Assembly: GCA_963663365.2 (NCBI GenBank)
Contig: CAXXIH010000001.1
Span: 310,001-374,000, forward strand
Direction: 5' to 3'
Source of the DNA: G963663365 sp963663365
GTDB lineage: Bacteria > Hinthialibacterota > Hinthialibacteria > Hinthialibacterales > G963663365
Length of the DNA: 64,000 bases
Shown here in pieces: positions 45,276 through 54,326 of this stretch. The notes under the pieces were generated by a model, which made no database searches, was not told the origin of the DNA, and saw only the letters and a list, made by a program, of their open reading frames with translations. Position 1 is the first letter of the stretch. Each line of letters begins with the position of its first letter. A program made the translations under genes and the position numbers.

Positions 45276-45310
45276 CGGCGTTCCTGTTTTTGGGGACGCC
45301 GTTGTCTTTT
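45276..45310 (+). terminator. Terminator after the secreted oxidoreductase
   Basis: A nine-base stem (CGGCGTTCC with GGGACGCCG, one G-T pair) with a 7-base loop is followed by TTGTCTTTT. Confidence 0.75.
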
Positions 45311-45402
45311 CGCCGGAATTACAGATGGTCCATGTCCTTCCACGCACGTGCTGTTTTTGTGATGACTGGCTACAGGATTCCAGAATCGCTATAGACTAGG
45401 GC

Positions 45403-46899
45403 ATGTTTCGACTTACCAGCCCGCCCCAGCCATTACCGCTCACCGCGTTGCCGCAACGCCGCCCATGGGCCACGGCTGTGTTTTGCGCCGTCCTGTTTTG
45501 GTTTTTTCGCGCTCTCAATCCCGGTGGTGACGGCGATCTCATCGTACGCTTTACGGAATCCGGTGCGTGGCTGATTAAAAGCGAATTCTTTGGACAGGCT
45601 ATTTTTCAGGCCAGTTACCGTATTTTTGAGCCGCTGGGCTACGATGGCCGTCTGGCCGTGAATGTTGCCAGCTGTGTCTGCGGTTTTTTTGCGGTTGCCG
45701 GTTTTTGTTATGCAATGCGGGCGCTGGCGCCGCCTTTGCCATGGGTGGGATTCGGGCTGTTTGCCGCATCGGGTATCTTTAGTTTGTGCTTCAGTTATAT
45801 GGAGTACTATCCCTCTCTTTTAGCGGCAATGACATTTTGGAATTGGTCGGCGTTTCAATACCTGCGCGGACGCAGCCGGGGTGTGGCCATCGCTTTGTGG
45901 TTTTGTTTGGCTGTTTGGTTTCATCAAGGAATGCTGTTTGCATTTCCCGCCTTGGTCTTGCTTCCGTTTGCCGCTCGCCGTGTGAAGGATATTCCTGAGA
46001 TTCTTCTGGGATTGTTGCCTTTGGGAGTTCTATGGTTCTTTCGTCAATACCCCACGCTTTCACCAATCTTTATCGAAGGACAAAGCCATAACTGGAATTT
46101 CGTTCCGTTTGTTCTGGAGCCGGATAGCAAACGTCTATATGCCATGTTTTCTTGGGCGCACGCGCATGACATCCTTTATGCTTCCTATCGACGGTCGGTT
46201 TTGGCTTGGCCGTTGCTGGTTGTGGTTATCTTGGCGCGTTGGCGCGATCTGATGCGAACAATCGACGGCATTACGCTGTTTCTTTTTGTTCAATTTCTCG
46301 GATTTCTGTTTTTGTCACTTACCTGGCATCCCAATCTGGCTATGCCTTGGGATTGGGACCTTTTTGCCGTAGAGGCCTTGCCCGCGATTTTGCTTCTGGC
46401 TCATCTTTTGCCCACAGTTTTAAAGACACGACAAAGGATTTTTGTGATAGCGTTTTTAATAGGTTTCAGTGCATTCTTTGCCTGGCGTCATATCATGATC
46501 GATGCGCGATTGCATATGCGTGAGTTTTGTTCAATCAAAGTGGCCGGGGATGAAGATGAACGGTTGGAGATTACCGTAGATGGACGTTATCGGGGTCGAT
46601 ACGTTCCTGCGCTTTTGCCGGGGCGGCATATTGTGAAGATTATCTGTAAAGATCGTGGCGTCGCTTTTAATTACGCTGTTGTGATGGATGGCGGTAGCGC
46701 GATCACAATTCAACTGCCTGGCATTTCCAGCGTTTATGATCCGGTTTTGCATGGTGTTGGGTGGACTCCAGCCGCACCGGCCGGACATTTACCCTTAGAT
46801 TTTCGCCGTTTGGAATCTACGCAAGTCCATTCGGAGGTTGGTGCTGACGCTGATACTGATGATTCAACTGTAGAATCTTCAGTATCCTCCGATTCTTGA
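45403..46899 (+). CDS. Polytopic membrane protein, possible GT-C fold
   Basis: This is a 498-residue membrane protein of about ten helices with a soluble C-terminal tail ending in an acidic, serine-rich stretch. The loop after the first helix, NPGGDGDLIVRFTESG, has acidic residues where GT-C glycosyltransferases carry theirs, but no other motif supports that. The C-terminal region reads like a small beta-domain (LEITVDGRYRGRYVPALLPGRH), similar to PEGA-type domains. It is immediately followed by alanine racemase, so it may share a transcript. Function unknown. Confidence 0.65.
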   Translation: MFRLTSPPQPLPLTALPQRRPWATAVFCAVLFWFFRALNPGGDGDLIVRFTESGAWLIKSEFFGQAIFQASYRIFEPLGYDGRLAVNVASCVCGFFAVAGFCYAMRALAPPLPWVGFGLFAASGIFSLCFSYMEYYPSLLAAMTFWNWSAFQYLRGRSRGVAIALWFCLAVWFHQGMLFAFPALVLLPFAARRVKDIPEILLGLLPLGVLWFFRQYPTLSPIFIEGQSHNWNFVPFVLEPDSKRLYAMFSWAHAHDILYASYRRSVLAWPLLVVVILARWRDLMRTIDGITLFLFVQFLGFLFLSLTWHPNLAMPWDWDLFAVEALPAILLLAHLLPTVLKTRQRIFVIAFLIGFSAFFAWRHIMIDARLHMREFCSIKVAGDEDERLEITVDGRYRGRYVPALLPGRHIVKIICKDRGVAFNYAVVMDGGSAITIQLPGISSVYDPVLHGVGWTPAAPAGHLPLDFRRLESTQVHSEVGADADTDDSTVESSVSSDS

Positions 46900-46902
46900 A
46901 AT

Positions 46903-48039
46903 ATGATGAAACAGCCCTCTGTATTAACAATCGATCTAGAGGCTTACCGCTCGAATTTGGAGTTCTTTAAGCGGTTGGCTCCGAACTCGGAACTCTGTGC
47001 TGTCGTAAAGGCCAATGCCTACGGTCATGGTCTTATTCCCTGTGCACAGGCGGCCATTCAAGCGGGCGCATCCCGGCTGGGATTTGTCGATAATGCCGAG
47101 GCCGCAACACTTCGGGACGCGGGGATAACAGTGCCGTTGGTTCGGTTGCGTCCGGCGATATTGGAAGAAGCCCAGGTTGCGGCCAAATACGATGTTGAAG
47201 AATCGATTGGCGATGTTTCGGCCGCGAGGCTGTTTGCCGATTGGGGGCGGGAGAGAAGGAAGCCGGTTGTTTGTCATTTAAAGTTGGATGTGGGCATGGG
47301 CCGTGCCGGTGTGGATCTTATCAGTCATCCGGAACATGGCAGGCAGATCATTGAGATGGAGGGACTTGAGGTTGTCGGGCTCATGACTCACTTCCCATGC
47401 TCGGATGAAATAAACGAATCCTTTACACTCCGGCAACTATCGCGATTTCAGGAATTTCTAAATCAGCTCAAACCGGTATGTGGCGACCGGATTGTGTGTC
47501 ATACAGCCAACAGCGCCGCCTGCCTTCGTTTTTCTGAAACTCGCCTGGATATGATTCGCCCGGGGATTGCATCGTATGGATTGGAACCAGGGCCATCATG
47601 CCCGTTGCCCCAGGAGTTGAGGCCGGTGATGTCTTGGCACACCTTTCTGGCTCAATGCCGAGAGATGTGTACCGGTTCCACGGTTGGCTATGGAAGCACC
47701 TATACGTTGCCGGAGGCCAAACGAATCGGAACATTGCCTGTCGGATATGCCAATGGTTATGACCGGCGGTTGGGGGGGCGTGCCTGTGTTTTGATTCGTG
47801 GCCGCCGATGTCCGGTTTTGGGTCGAATTTCCATGGATATGGTTTCAGTTGATCTGACACCCGTTCCTGATGCCGTGGTGGGGGATGAGGTTGTATTATT
47901 AGGTGCTCAGGGCCAAGATGAAATCAATGCATCAGAGATGGCAGGATGGATGGACACGATTACGTATGAAATTGTGACCAACTTGGGGCGGAGTGCTTAT
48001 CAGAACCAAGTTTGTTATTTGCCGTCCCCCCAAACCTGA
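46903..48039 (+). CDS. alr: Alanine racemase
   Basis: This 378-residue PLP enzyme interconverts L- and D-alanine for peptidoglycan. The Schiff-base lysine is in AVVKANAYGHG (Lys36), and HLKLDVGMGRAG, CHTANSAA and the second catalytic tyrosine in VGYGSTYTLP are all present; GRISMDMVSVDLT is also typical. There are three bases between the previous stop and this ATG and no Shine-Dalgarno, which suggests translational coupling to the membrane protein. Confidence 0.95.
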   Translation: MMKQPSVLTIDLEAYRSNLEFFKRLAPNSELCAVVKANAYGHGLIPCAQAAIQAGASRLGFVDNAEAATLRDAGITVPLVRLRPAILEEAQVAAKYDVEESIGDVSAARLFADWGRERRKPVVCHLKLDVGMGRAGVDLISHPEHGRQIIEMEGLEVVGLMTHFPCSDEINESFTLRQLSRFQEFLNQLKPVCGDRIVCHTANSAACLRFSETRLDMIRPGIASYGLEPGPSCPLPQELRPVMSWHTFLAQCREMCTGSTVGYGSTYTLPEAKRIGTLPVGYANGYDRRLGGRACVLIRGRRCPVLGRISMDMVSVDLTPVPDAVVGDEVVLLGAQGQDEINASEMAGWMDTITYEIVTNLGRSAYQNQVCYLPSPQT

Positions 48040-48155
48040 AATCATTTGAAAAACAGACTAAATTTGAATGGGGCCGCGTGGGATTCGTGTTGGCAATTGC
48101 ATTTGCCAGCGTGTAAACCGGATCTTTATGATAATTTTAATCTCTAAAAAGAAAT

Positions 48156-49913
48156 GTGAGAGACAGCGTGAAAGAAATTCTATTTTCCAGATCCGCCGCA
48201 GTAAGAATGCATTTGATTCCCGTAGCCCTGCTATTCATTTTGTTGCTGAGTTCTCTGTGCACGTATGCACAGAATATCCGCATAACGGATTTGCCCGGAC
48301 AAGTGATTACAATCAGCGGTTTGGACCCGAGCGAGACTCCTGAGCCTTCCGTCGCCGGGATCGGTGATATTAATGGTGACGGCTTTGATGACTTGGCTTT
48401 CGGATTACCCCAGGCCGACGCGGAAGATTTTGGACGTGCGACGCCGGGCGTTGTACGAATTGTCTACGGGCGGGCCGAGTGGCCGGACACGCTCGACCTT
48501 AGTGATCCTGCGCAATCCGATGTCACGCTGATTGGCGAGGGGGAAGACGGCGAATTCGGAGGTGTGATTCAAGCGCTCGGCGACATCAATAACGATGGTT
48601 TTACTGACGTGGGCATCTTAGCGCCGGGCTTTAATGTTGAAATTGTCGATGGAGAGTATGAGTTTTATACGTTTGGACGCGGGTATTTATTTTTCGGTGG
48701 CCAAGCACTGCCTGCAACTGTCGACATGCAGACGCCGGGCAATCATGGGGCGGTGATTGAATCGGCATCCGGAATTGCTTCGATTTCAAGCGTGGGCGAC
48801 TTCAATAACGATGGAATCGACGATTTGGTAATTGGTGAAGTCGATTATGCGATTCCCGATCCGGAAGATCCCGAATTTAAGATCTATCCCGGCCGCGGTT
48901 TGGTGATAACTGGGCGCGAGATTTGGCCGGAGCGTTTTGGCACTGGCACGCCTCCCGAAGGTTATTTGTCGATCGTTGGGAAACGCGATGGTGAATTTAC
49001 CGGTGGCGCCGTCGCAGGTATCGGAGATGTCGATGGGGATGGTTTTGACGATGTCTGTGTGAACCAACTTTTTGCCACAGACGATAACTATTTATTTGTA
49101 GGCCGCGCTTTTGTTGTTTATGGACGTAACGATCTCGATCTTGAAATCGATGGTGAAACCGCCTCAGGTGAGGTCACCGCTTTATATGCAGATACGTTTT
49201 CGGGCAATAGCATCACTTCTATTGCCGGTGGATTGAACATTGCCGGTGATGTACTCCCTGATTACGCCGCAGGGCTAAGCGGCGCGGGGGAGCAATTTGG
49301 ATTGGGTTTGGTCACAGTAATAGAAGGGTCTACTGAACGGCCCCAGCGGATTGATCTTGCCGATACGGAACGTGACGGTAGCCATTTGATATGGGGTGAA
49401 CGCACTTTAGGGCTGTTTGGCGATCACCTTCAGTTCGTTCCCGATCTATCCGGAGATGGAATCAACGAATTGCTTGTATCTGCACCTTCTGCCGAAACCA
49501 TGCATGAGACTGTCCAAGAGGGCCGCCTGTTTCTGATTTCCGGTTCAAAAATTAAAGGAGCGACAACTTTTGTTGATTATATTTCCGGATCAGTGGATGG
49601 GCGGCGCGATTTGGAGCGGTTGGCCGCTGGCTTTGAGAATGCCGGGGATGCAAATGGTGATGGCCGTCCGGACCTCATCATCGATTCTTTTCCGCTATCG
49701 GTTGCCGAGCCTGGTTTGGCTTATCTTGTGCTCTGGGGAGACGATCCCGGTGATCTTAATGGTGACCTGATACACGATGCGAAAGATACGTTTCTGTTTG
49801 CCGGTTCGTGGCAGGATGAACCCGCAGATGTGCTGTTTGTTGACCGGGCGGACCGCGACCTGAATAGCTTGCTTGATCGTGCCGACCTTGTTCCTTTCAT
49901 TGCGGGATATTAG
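48156..49913 (+). CDS. Secreted FG-GAP protein with dockerin-like C-terminus
   Basis: This is a protein of up to 585 residues. A signal peptide ends at TYAQN, and FG-GAP/integrin-alpha-like repeats follow: DINGDGFDDLAFG, DINNDGFTDVGIL, DFNNDGIDDLVIG, DVDGDGFDDVCVN. The C-terminus has GDLNGDLIHDAKDTFLFAG and, after a short gap, DRDLNSLLDRADLVPFIAG, a pair of EF-hand-like units that resemble a dockerin. A dockerin could attach the protein to a cohesin-bearing scaffold, though no cohesin is in the window. Start codons at 48156, 48168 (GTG) or 48207 (ATG) are possible. Confidence 0.78.
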   Translation: MRDSVKEILFSRSAAVRMHLIPVALLFILLLSSLCTYAQNIRITDLPGQVITISGLDPSETPEPSVAGIGDINGDGFDDLAFGLPQADAEDFGRATPGVVRIVYGRAEWPDTLDLSDPAQSDVTLIGEGEDGEFGGVIQALGDINNDGFTDVGILAPGFNVEIVDGEYEFYTFGRGYLFFGGQALPATVDMQTPGNHGAVIESASGIASISSVGDFNNDGIDDLVIGEVDYAIPDPEDPEFKIYPGRGLVITGREIWPERFGTGTPPEGYLSIVGKRDGEFTGGAVAGIGDVDGDGFDDVCVNQLFATDDNYLFVGRAFVVYGRNDLDLEIDGETASGEVTALYADTFSGNSITSIAGGLNIAGDVLPDYAAGLSGAGEQFGLGLVTVIEGSTERPQRIDLADTERDGSHLIWGERTLGLFGDHLQFVPDLSGDGINELLVSAPSAETMHETVQEGRLFLISGSKIKGATTFVDYISGSVDGRRDLERLAAGFENAGDANGDGRPDLIIDSFPLSVAEPGLAYLVLWGDDPGDLNGDLIHDAKDTFLFAGSWQDEPADVLFVDRADRDLNSLLDRADLVPFIAGY

Positions 49914-50033
49914 GGGCCTTGTTGCTGCCGAGTATTTGGTGGCGGCCATCCGGCCGGTAGGCTTGTCACTGCGGCACATTCTGTCTCGAAGTGAGCAAAT
50001 CCATATGCTGCCGTGAAAGCGGAGCCGGTTTCA

Positions 50034-50360
50034 ATGCCTAAGATTCATATCACGCCTTCAGGGCTGGAAAAGATTCGGCAGATACGCCGTTGTCAGGGAA
50101 AAGAGGATTGGGGGCTTCGCATTCACATAAAGGGCGGGGGAATCTGCGCGGGATTCGAGTATCTCATCGCTCTGGATAACGATCCCGAGCCCACTGACAT
50201 GGTTTGTCCAGTGGAGGAACTGACTGTTTATCTGTCCCCGGAAAGTGCGGAATTTGTCGAAGGAGCCACGATTGACTATAAGGTCACGCCCGAAGGGGAA
50301 GGCTTCGTGGTGGATTTGCCGCCCCGTGAGCATGCTTGCTGCTGCGAAAGGACTTCATGA
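50034..50360 (+). CDS. A-type Fe-S carrier (HesB/IscA-like) variant
   Basis: This is a 108-residue protein of the HesB/IscA family, which passes iron-sulfur clusters to target proteins. The family signature ITPSGLEKIRQI and GGGICAGFEYLIALD is present. The first cluster cysteine is Cys38. The usual C-terminal C-G-C is replaced by ACCCERTS, cysteines 102-104, so the CxC pair is kept but the glycine is a third cysteine. GGAG lies about nine bases before the ATG at 50034; a GTG at 50013 is an alternative. It is isolated from isc or suf genes. Confidence 0.85.
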   Translation: MPKIHITPSGLEKIRQIRRCQGKEDWGLRIHIKGGGICAGFEYLIALDNDPEPTDMVCPVEELTVYLSPESAEFVEGATIDYKVTPEGEGFVVDLPPREHACCCERTS

Positions 50361-50533
50361 TCCTGTCATCTTCCGGGAAAAAATCTCAAACGAGCGAGCG
50401 TAGGGGCTTCCGAATCGTTATGATTAAAGGTTGCCTGTCTGTGAAGGTGCCTGGAGTCCGGTCCAGCAGAGTTGAAGAGGGTTTTCTTCGCAGTACAATA
50501 GGCTGACATCATTTGGGATACGGTGGAAACAAC

Positions 50534-51571
50534 ATGAATCCGCGTATTGCTATTGCCATTGCAATACTTATTGTCATTGCCCTCCTTGCCGCAGGGGGGT
50601 GGTATACGGTGAAATGGAAGGCATGGGATTCTCCTTGGGGCGGCCCATCCGATCAGGTCTTGATTACGATCCAAAATGGCTGGAGCGCCCATGAGATCGG
50701 TCAGGAATTGTATGAGAACGGCGTTGTTAAAGATCTTTTCTTTTACAAGATTATGGCCGATTTCCATGGATTTGGGTCGAAACTCAAAGCCGGGGAATAT
50801 ATGTGTTTGGGAACACAAAGCCCAAATGACATTCTGCAGATGATCTATCTGGGGCGGGCCTATCAACATAAAATCACGATACCGGAAGGTCTTCGGCTGG
50901 TTGAAATCGCCGAAAAATATGACGAGATAGGGATTTGTCCCAAAGAAGAATTTATCGAATACGCTTCCAAAGGACAGACCTATCAAGATGTAGAGGATGG
51001 GCAGGTCCGCGCACCCGGGACTGAAGGTTTCCTCTTCCCTGACACTTATTCACTGGAGCGTAATACCCCGGCAAATAAAGTTGTCGAATATATGATCCGC
51101 CGTTTTAATACCGTATATTTGGAACTTGAGAAAACAGTCCCCGAAAACGAACGTTGGTGGAAACAAAAGGATGGGGGAGAAGTGTTGGCCCTGGTTACCT
51201 TGGCTTCGCTTGTCGAGAAAGAGGCCAAACGAGATGAAGACCGGGCCACGATTGCCTCGGTTTTCTTGAATCGTATCAAACAGGGTGAACGGCTGGGATC
51301 GGAAGCGACCGTGCGCTACGCGCTTGATGTATGGGACCGGCCACTAACCAAAGACGAACTCCAAGTTGACGATCCTTACAACACGTATGTGAAGAAAGGG
51401 TGGCCGCCCGGCGCAATTTGCAATCCCGGGAAGGAGTCATTGGAAGCGGCGATGAAACCCGCAAAAACCGATTATCTGTTTTTTATGCATACGGGAGATG
51501 GTGTGACCGAATTCTCGCACACCAATTCCGAGCATGAACGAATGAAGGCTCGGGTTAAGGCGGCGGGGTAG
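50534..51571 (+). CDS. mltG: Endolytic murein transglycosylase
   Basis: This is a 345-residue YceG/MltG-type lytic transglycosylase that cuts nascent glycan strands at the inner membrane. One N-terminal helix (IAIAIAILIVIALLAAGG) is followed by a LysM-like segment. The catalytic domain shows LLVEKEAKRD-type LASLVEKEAKRDEDRATIA (glutamates about 228 and 230) and the closing NPYNTY-like DDPYNTYVKKGWPPGAI. The ATG at 50534 matches the family start. A glutamine amidotransferase gene follows eight bases after its stop. Confidence 0.93.
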   Translation: MNPRIAIAIAILIVIALLAAGGWYTVKWKAWDSPWGGPSDQVLITIQNGWSAHEIGQELYENGVVKDLFFYKIMADFHGFGSKLKAGEYMCLGTQSPNDILQMIYLGRAYQHKITIPEGLRLVEIAEKYDEIGICPKEEFIEYASKGQTYQDVEDGQVRAPGTEGFLFPDTYSLERNTPANKVVEYMIRRFNTVYLELEKTVPENERWWKQKDGGEVLALVTLASLVEKEAKRDEDRATIASVFLNRIKQGERLGSEATVRYALDVWDRPLTKDELQVDDPYNTYVKKGWPPGAICNPGKESLEAAMKPAKTDYLFFMHTGDGVTEFSHTNSEHERMKARVKAAG

Positions 51572-51579
51572 CCTCGCGG

Positions 51580-52299
51580 ATGACAAAGCCTTTTCTCTTT
51601 TTAGTCCAAATCGATATTGAAGGACCATCTCGGCTGGTTGAACAGCTGGAGCGTTGCGGTATTCCCTGGGAACAGCGCAATCTTTATGCGGGCGATGCTG
51701 TGCCGGAAAATCCCCGGTCATATGCCGCCATTATTCCTATGGGGGGACCGATGAATGTTTATGAGGAAGACACCTATCCCTTTTTAAAAGAAGAGGATTG
51801 TCTTCTTAAACAAGCCTTGGAAGCCGAGGTTCCAATTCTGGGGCTGTGTTTGGGATGCCAGCTGTTGGCCAAAGCGGCCGGCGCCAAAGTTGTTCGTAAT
51901 CCTCTGCCTGAAATCGGCTGGATGAAGGTTCAACTTACGGAACAGGGTGTGAATGATCCCCTTTTCCAAGGTCTTGATGCGGATTTAAGCGTATTCCAAT
52001 GGCATGGCGACACGGTTGAACTGCCTGCTAACGGAGTTTGGCTGGCCTCATCGGAACGGTGCCGGCATCAGGCATTTCGGATTGGCCGGGCCGCGTATGG
52101 TCTGCAATTCCATGTTGAAGTTGCACCGGATGATGTCCATGCCTGGACCGAAGCCTATCTCTCCGATTTACGCCGCCAGGACGATGGCACCATTGAACGC
52201 CATCTTCGGGAAGATGGGCACCTTTATGACTCGGACCTGGAAGCCTCGACAGCGAAATTGATGGACAATTTTATTAGACTGACCGGTACCGATGTCTAA
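51580..52299 (+). CDS. Class I glutamine amidotransferase
   Basis: This is a 239-residue class I amidotransferase-fold protein. The nucleophile is in ILGLCLGCQLLA (Cys90) and the rest of the triad in LQFHVEV (His178, Glu180). It resembles the GMP-synthase-like GATase1 group, free-standing proteins often of unknown substrate. It starts eight bases after mltG, and its last codons overlap the start of the next gene (ATGTCTAA), so it is coupled to it. Confidence 0.87.
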   Translation: MTKPFLFLVQIDIEGPSRLVEQLERCGIPWEQRNLYAGDAVPENPRSYAAIIPMGGPMNVYEEDTYPFLKEEDCLLKQALEAEVPILGLCLGCQLLAKAAGAKVVRNPLPEIGWMKVQLTEQGVNDPLFQGLDADLSVFQWHGDTVELPANGVWLASSERCRHQAFRIGRAAYGLQFHVEVAPDDVHAWTEAYLSDLRRQDDGTIERHLREDGHLYDSDLEASTAKLMDNFIRLTGTDV

Positions 52300-54076
52300 T
52301 CCAGAAACAAATGGTTTGCCCGGGGATGCGATTCAATCGGATATCCCTATTGTCCAGTCAGTTGCCTCGATTCCTTCAATTCTTTCTCAGACGAACCATC
52401 CCAAATGGTTGATTCCTATTTTGACAGTGCTGGTAATCGCCGCGATCTTTGCGGGGCAGGCAGGCGTTGAGGGAATTCTCGCCGGCGTTGCTTTGCTTCT
52501 GATTTTTGGATTGCAGAAGCGGTATGCCTTTCTGCTTTCATTGCCTGTGTCATGGCTTTTAGCGGCTTCTTGGCTTGCGGTTTCTTTGACAGCATGGCGG
52601 GGGATGGAGCGGGATTCCCAACTTCTGGGACCCGGTCTATGGGCTGTAGTGTTGGTGATCGCCTTTGCCGTGCTTTTCTTCCGGTATTTTGGGTATCGAA
52701 GTCAGGTAAATCTTTTTGGCGGTGTTTTTGCCGCCGTGACTTTAGGAATCATGGGATTGACCGGTTCGATTCTGCTTGCACCTCTATGGATCACAAGCGG
52801 ACGGTTGGGCGAAGCTAAGGCGATTTTGGATCAGAGCCGTGGACTTTCAGATGCATTGTTTTTGTTCGCTCTGCTTGGTGTGACTCCGTTTTTTATTTAT
52901 TTGAAAAGCAACAAACAAGAACGCGATTGCCGGTTTCCTTTTGTTGCCGGCGCAATCGCACTAGTTGTCTCGGGCGGGATTCAAGCCGCTCAAGTGTATG
53001 CCGATTGGTATAAGGCCTCAGACGCTGAACGTACTCCCGGACAGGCGATTATGGCCTTTGAGGGCTATGAAAAAACACTTGGCCGGTTAGAACGCATCCG
53101 GGCGGCCGCTCCCGGATCGAACCTAAATGCGCTTTTGCATAGAAGAATGGCGGTGACGGCCCTAGATGGAGGGCACGGCGCCGGTGCGCTTATTGCATAC
53201 CCTCCCCGGCAGTATGGGGGAAATGCCACTTGGGAGTTGGCAGCCTCAACCTGGACCAGCGCGAGCCTTACACAACTGCGGAACGATCCGATAACCGGCT
53301 TTAGCCAATTGCCGGGTCTTTATGTCGATTTTGAAATACGTAAAGAAAACGATAACTATCAGCGTTTCGCTTTGGATGCCTGGGGGAGAGTCTGGAGGTT
53401 GCCTGAAACCGAATGGGGTATCGTTCGGTTGGAGTGGAGTCCCAATCCCTTATTTCCAGGCAATGCCGAAGACCTTGAATCCCGGGGTGATGTCTGGATT
53501 GTTCTCGGTGGCGATGGGCGAATTGATAGTTCTGTACCGATTCCTTGGCTCAAAATTCCCGAATCCGCCAGGATCTCGCCGGAACATAAAACGATAGCTC
53601 TTAAAATTCTCCCGAATGCCGATGCTGCTCTGATTACTACCAATCATGGCCATATTGTTGGTTTGGGAAATGTCCCGGCCAATTTAAAAATTCCTGAACG
53701 CCCACTTTTTTCAAGAAAGATTGTCGCCGATCTTGAAATCGATTATGACGGTGGTGCTTTTTACCTGCTGGATAAACACGGCGCGATTCACGCTTTTCCC
53801 CGGGGAGAAGAAGATATCGCTCATTCTCAGCCGGAAGTTCCCAGCGCACCCTATTGGCGCGATATGGCCGCTCTCGACTTAGAGCGCGCACCGCCGGGCA
53901 AGGGCTTCTATATTTCAACTGTGCATGGCGAAGTGTTTCCAGTAGTTGCCGAACCTTATCGTATGGTTTACAGACCGGAACCCGCGCATCGATTTGCCGC
54001 TGTTGGCTTGGCTATCACCGATGAGGATCAGCCGTTGGTGCTCCTTGCCAATGGTTCAATTGAAATTGTTCCTTAA
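52292..54076 (+). CDS. Membrane protein with soluble C-terminal domain
   Basis: This is a 594-residue protein of unknown function. Residues ~40-230 contain seven to eight hydrophobic helices. The rest is soluble, with repeated short beta-strand/loop units such as DVWIVLGGDGRI, ADAALITTNHGHIVG, AFYLLDKHGAIHAFP and QPLVLLANGSIEIVP, which look like propeller blades. The ATG overlaps the stop of the amidotransferase gene by eight bases, strong evidence for co-translation. The propeller is probably on the cell surface or in the periplasm; this is inference from topology. Confidence 0.6.
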   Translation: MSNPETNGLPGDAIQSDIPIVQSVASIPSILSQTNHPKWLIPILTVLVIAAIFAGQAGVEGILAGVALLLIFGLQKRYAFLLSLPVSWLLAASWLAVSLTAWRGMERDSQLLGPGLWAVVLVIAFAVLFFRYFGYRSQVNLFGGVFAAVTLGIMGLTGSILLAPLWITSGRLGEAKAILDQSRGLSDALFLFALLGVTPFFIYLKSNKQERDCRFPFVAGAIALVVSGGIQAAQVYADWYKASDAERTPGQAIMAFEGYEKTLGRLERIRAAAPGSNLNALLHRRMAVTALDGGHGAGALIAYPPRQYGGNATWELAASTWTSASLTQLRNDPITGFSQLPGLYVDFEIRKENDNYQRFALDAWGRVWRLPETEWGIVRLEWSPNPLFPGNAEDLESRGDVWIVLGGDGRIDSSVPIPWLKIPESARISPEHKTIALKILPNADAALITTNHGHIVGLGNVPANLKIPERPLFSRKIVADLEIDYDGGAFYLLDKHGAIHAFPRGEEDIAHSQPEVPSAPYWRDMAALDLERAPPGKGFYISTVHGEVFPVVAEPYRMVYRPEPAHRFAAVGLAITDEDQPLVLLANGSIEIVP

Positions 54077-54326
54077 GGGTGTCATTAGAATCTGCACATG
54101 ATTCTTTGTCGCCTATTCTTGGCGGCAGAATAAGTTGAATTTGTAAAAAGTCCGGCCAGATGGCAACGTCATTGAAACAAACATCTTGACGGCATTATGT
54201 ATGAAACGTAGCCTCAATCTGGCTAAATTGGACTTTTGTTCGCCAAGTCAGGCTTACATTCCGGATTCAATTCGCTTCAGATAAAAAATACGTCTTGCCC
54301 AACTAGCGGCAAGCGGAGGTAAAAAG

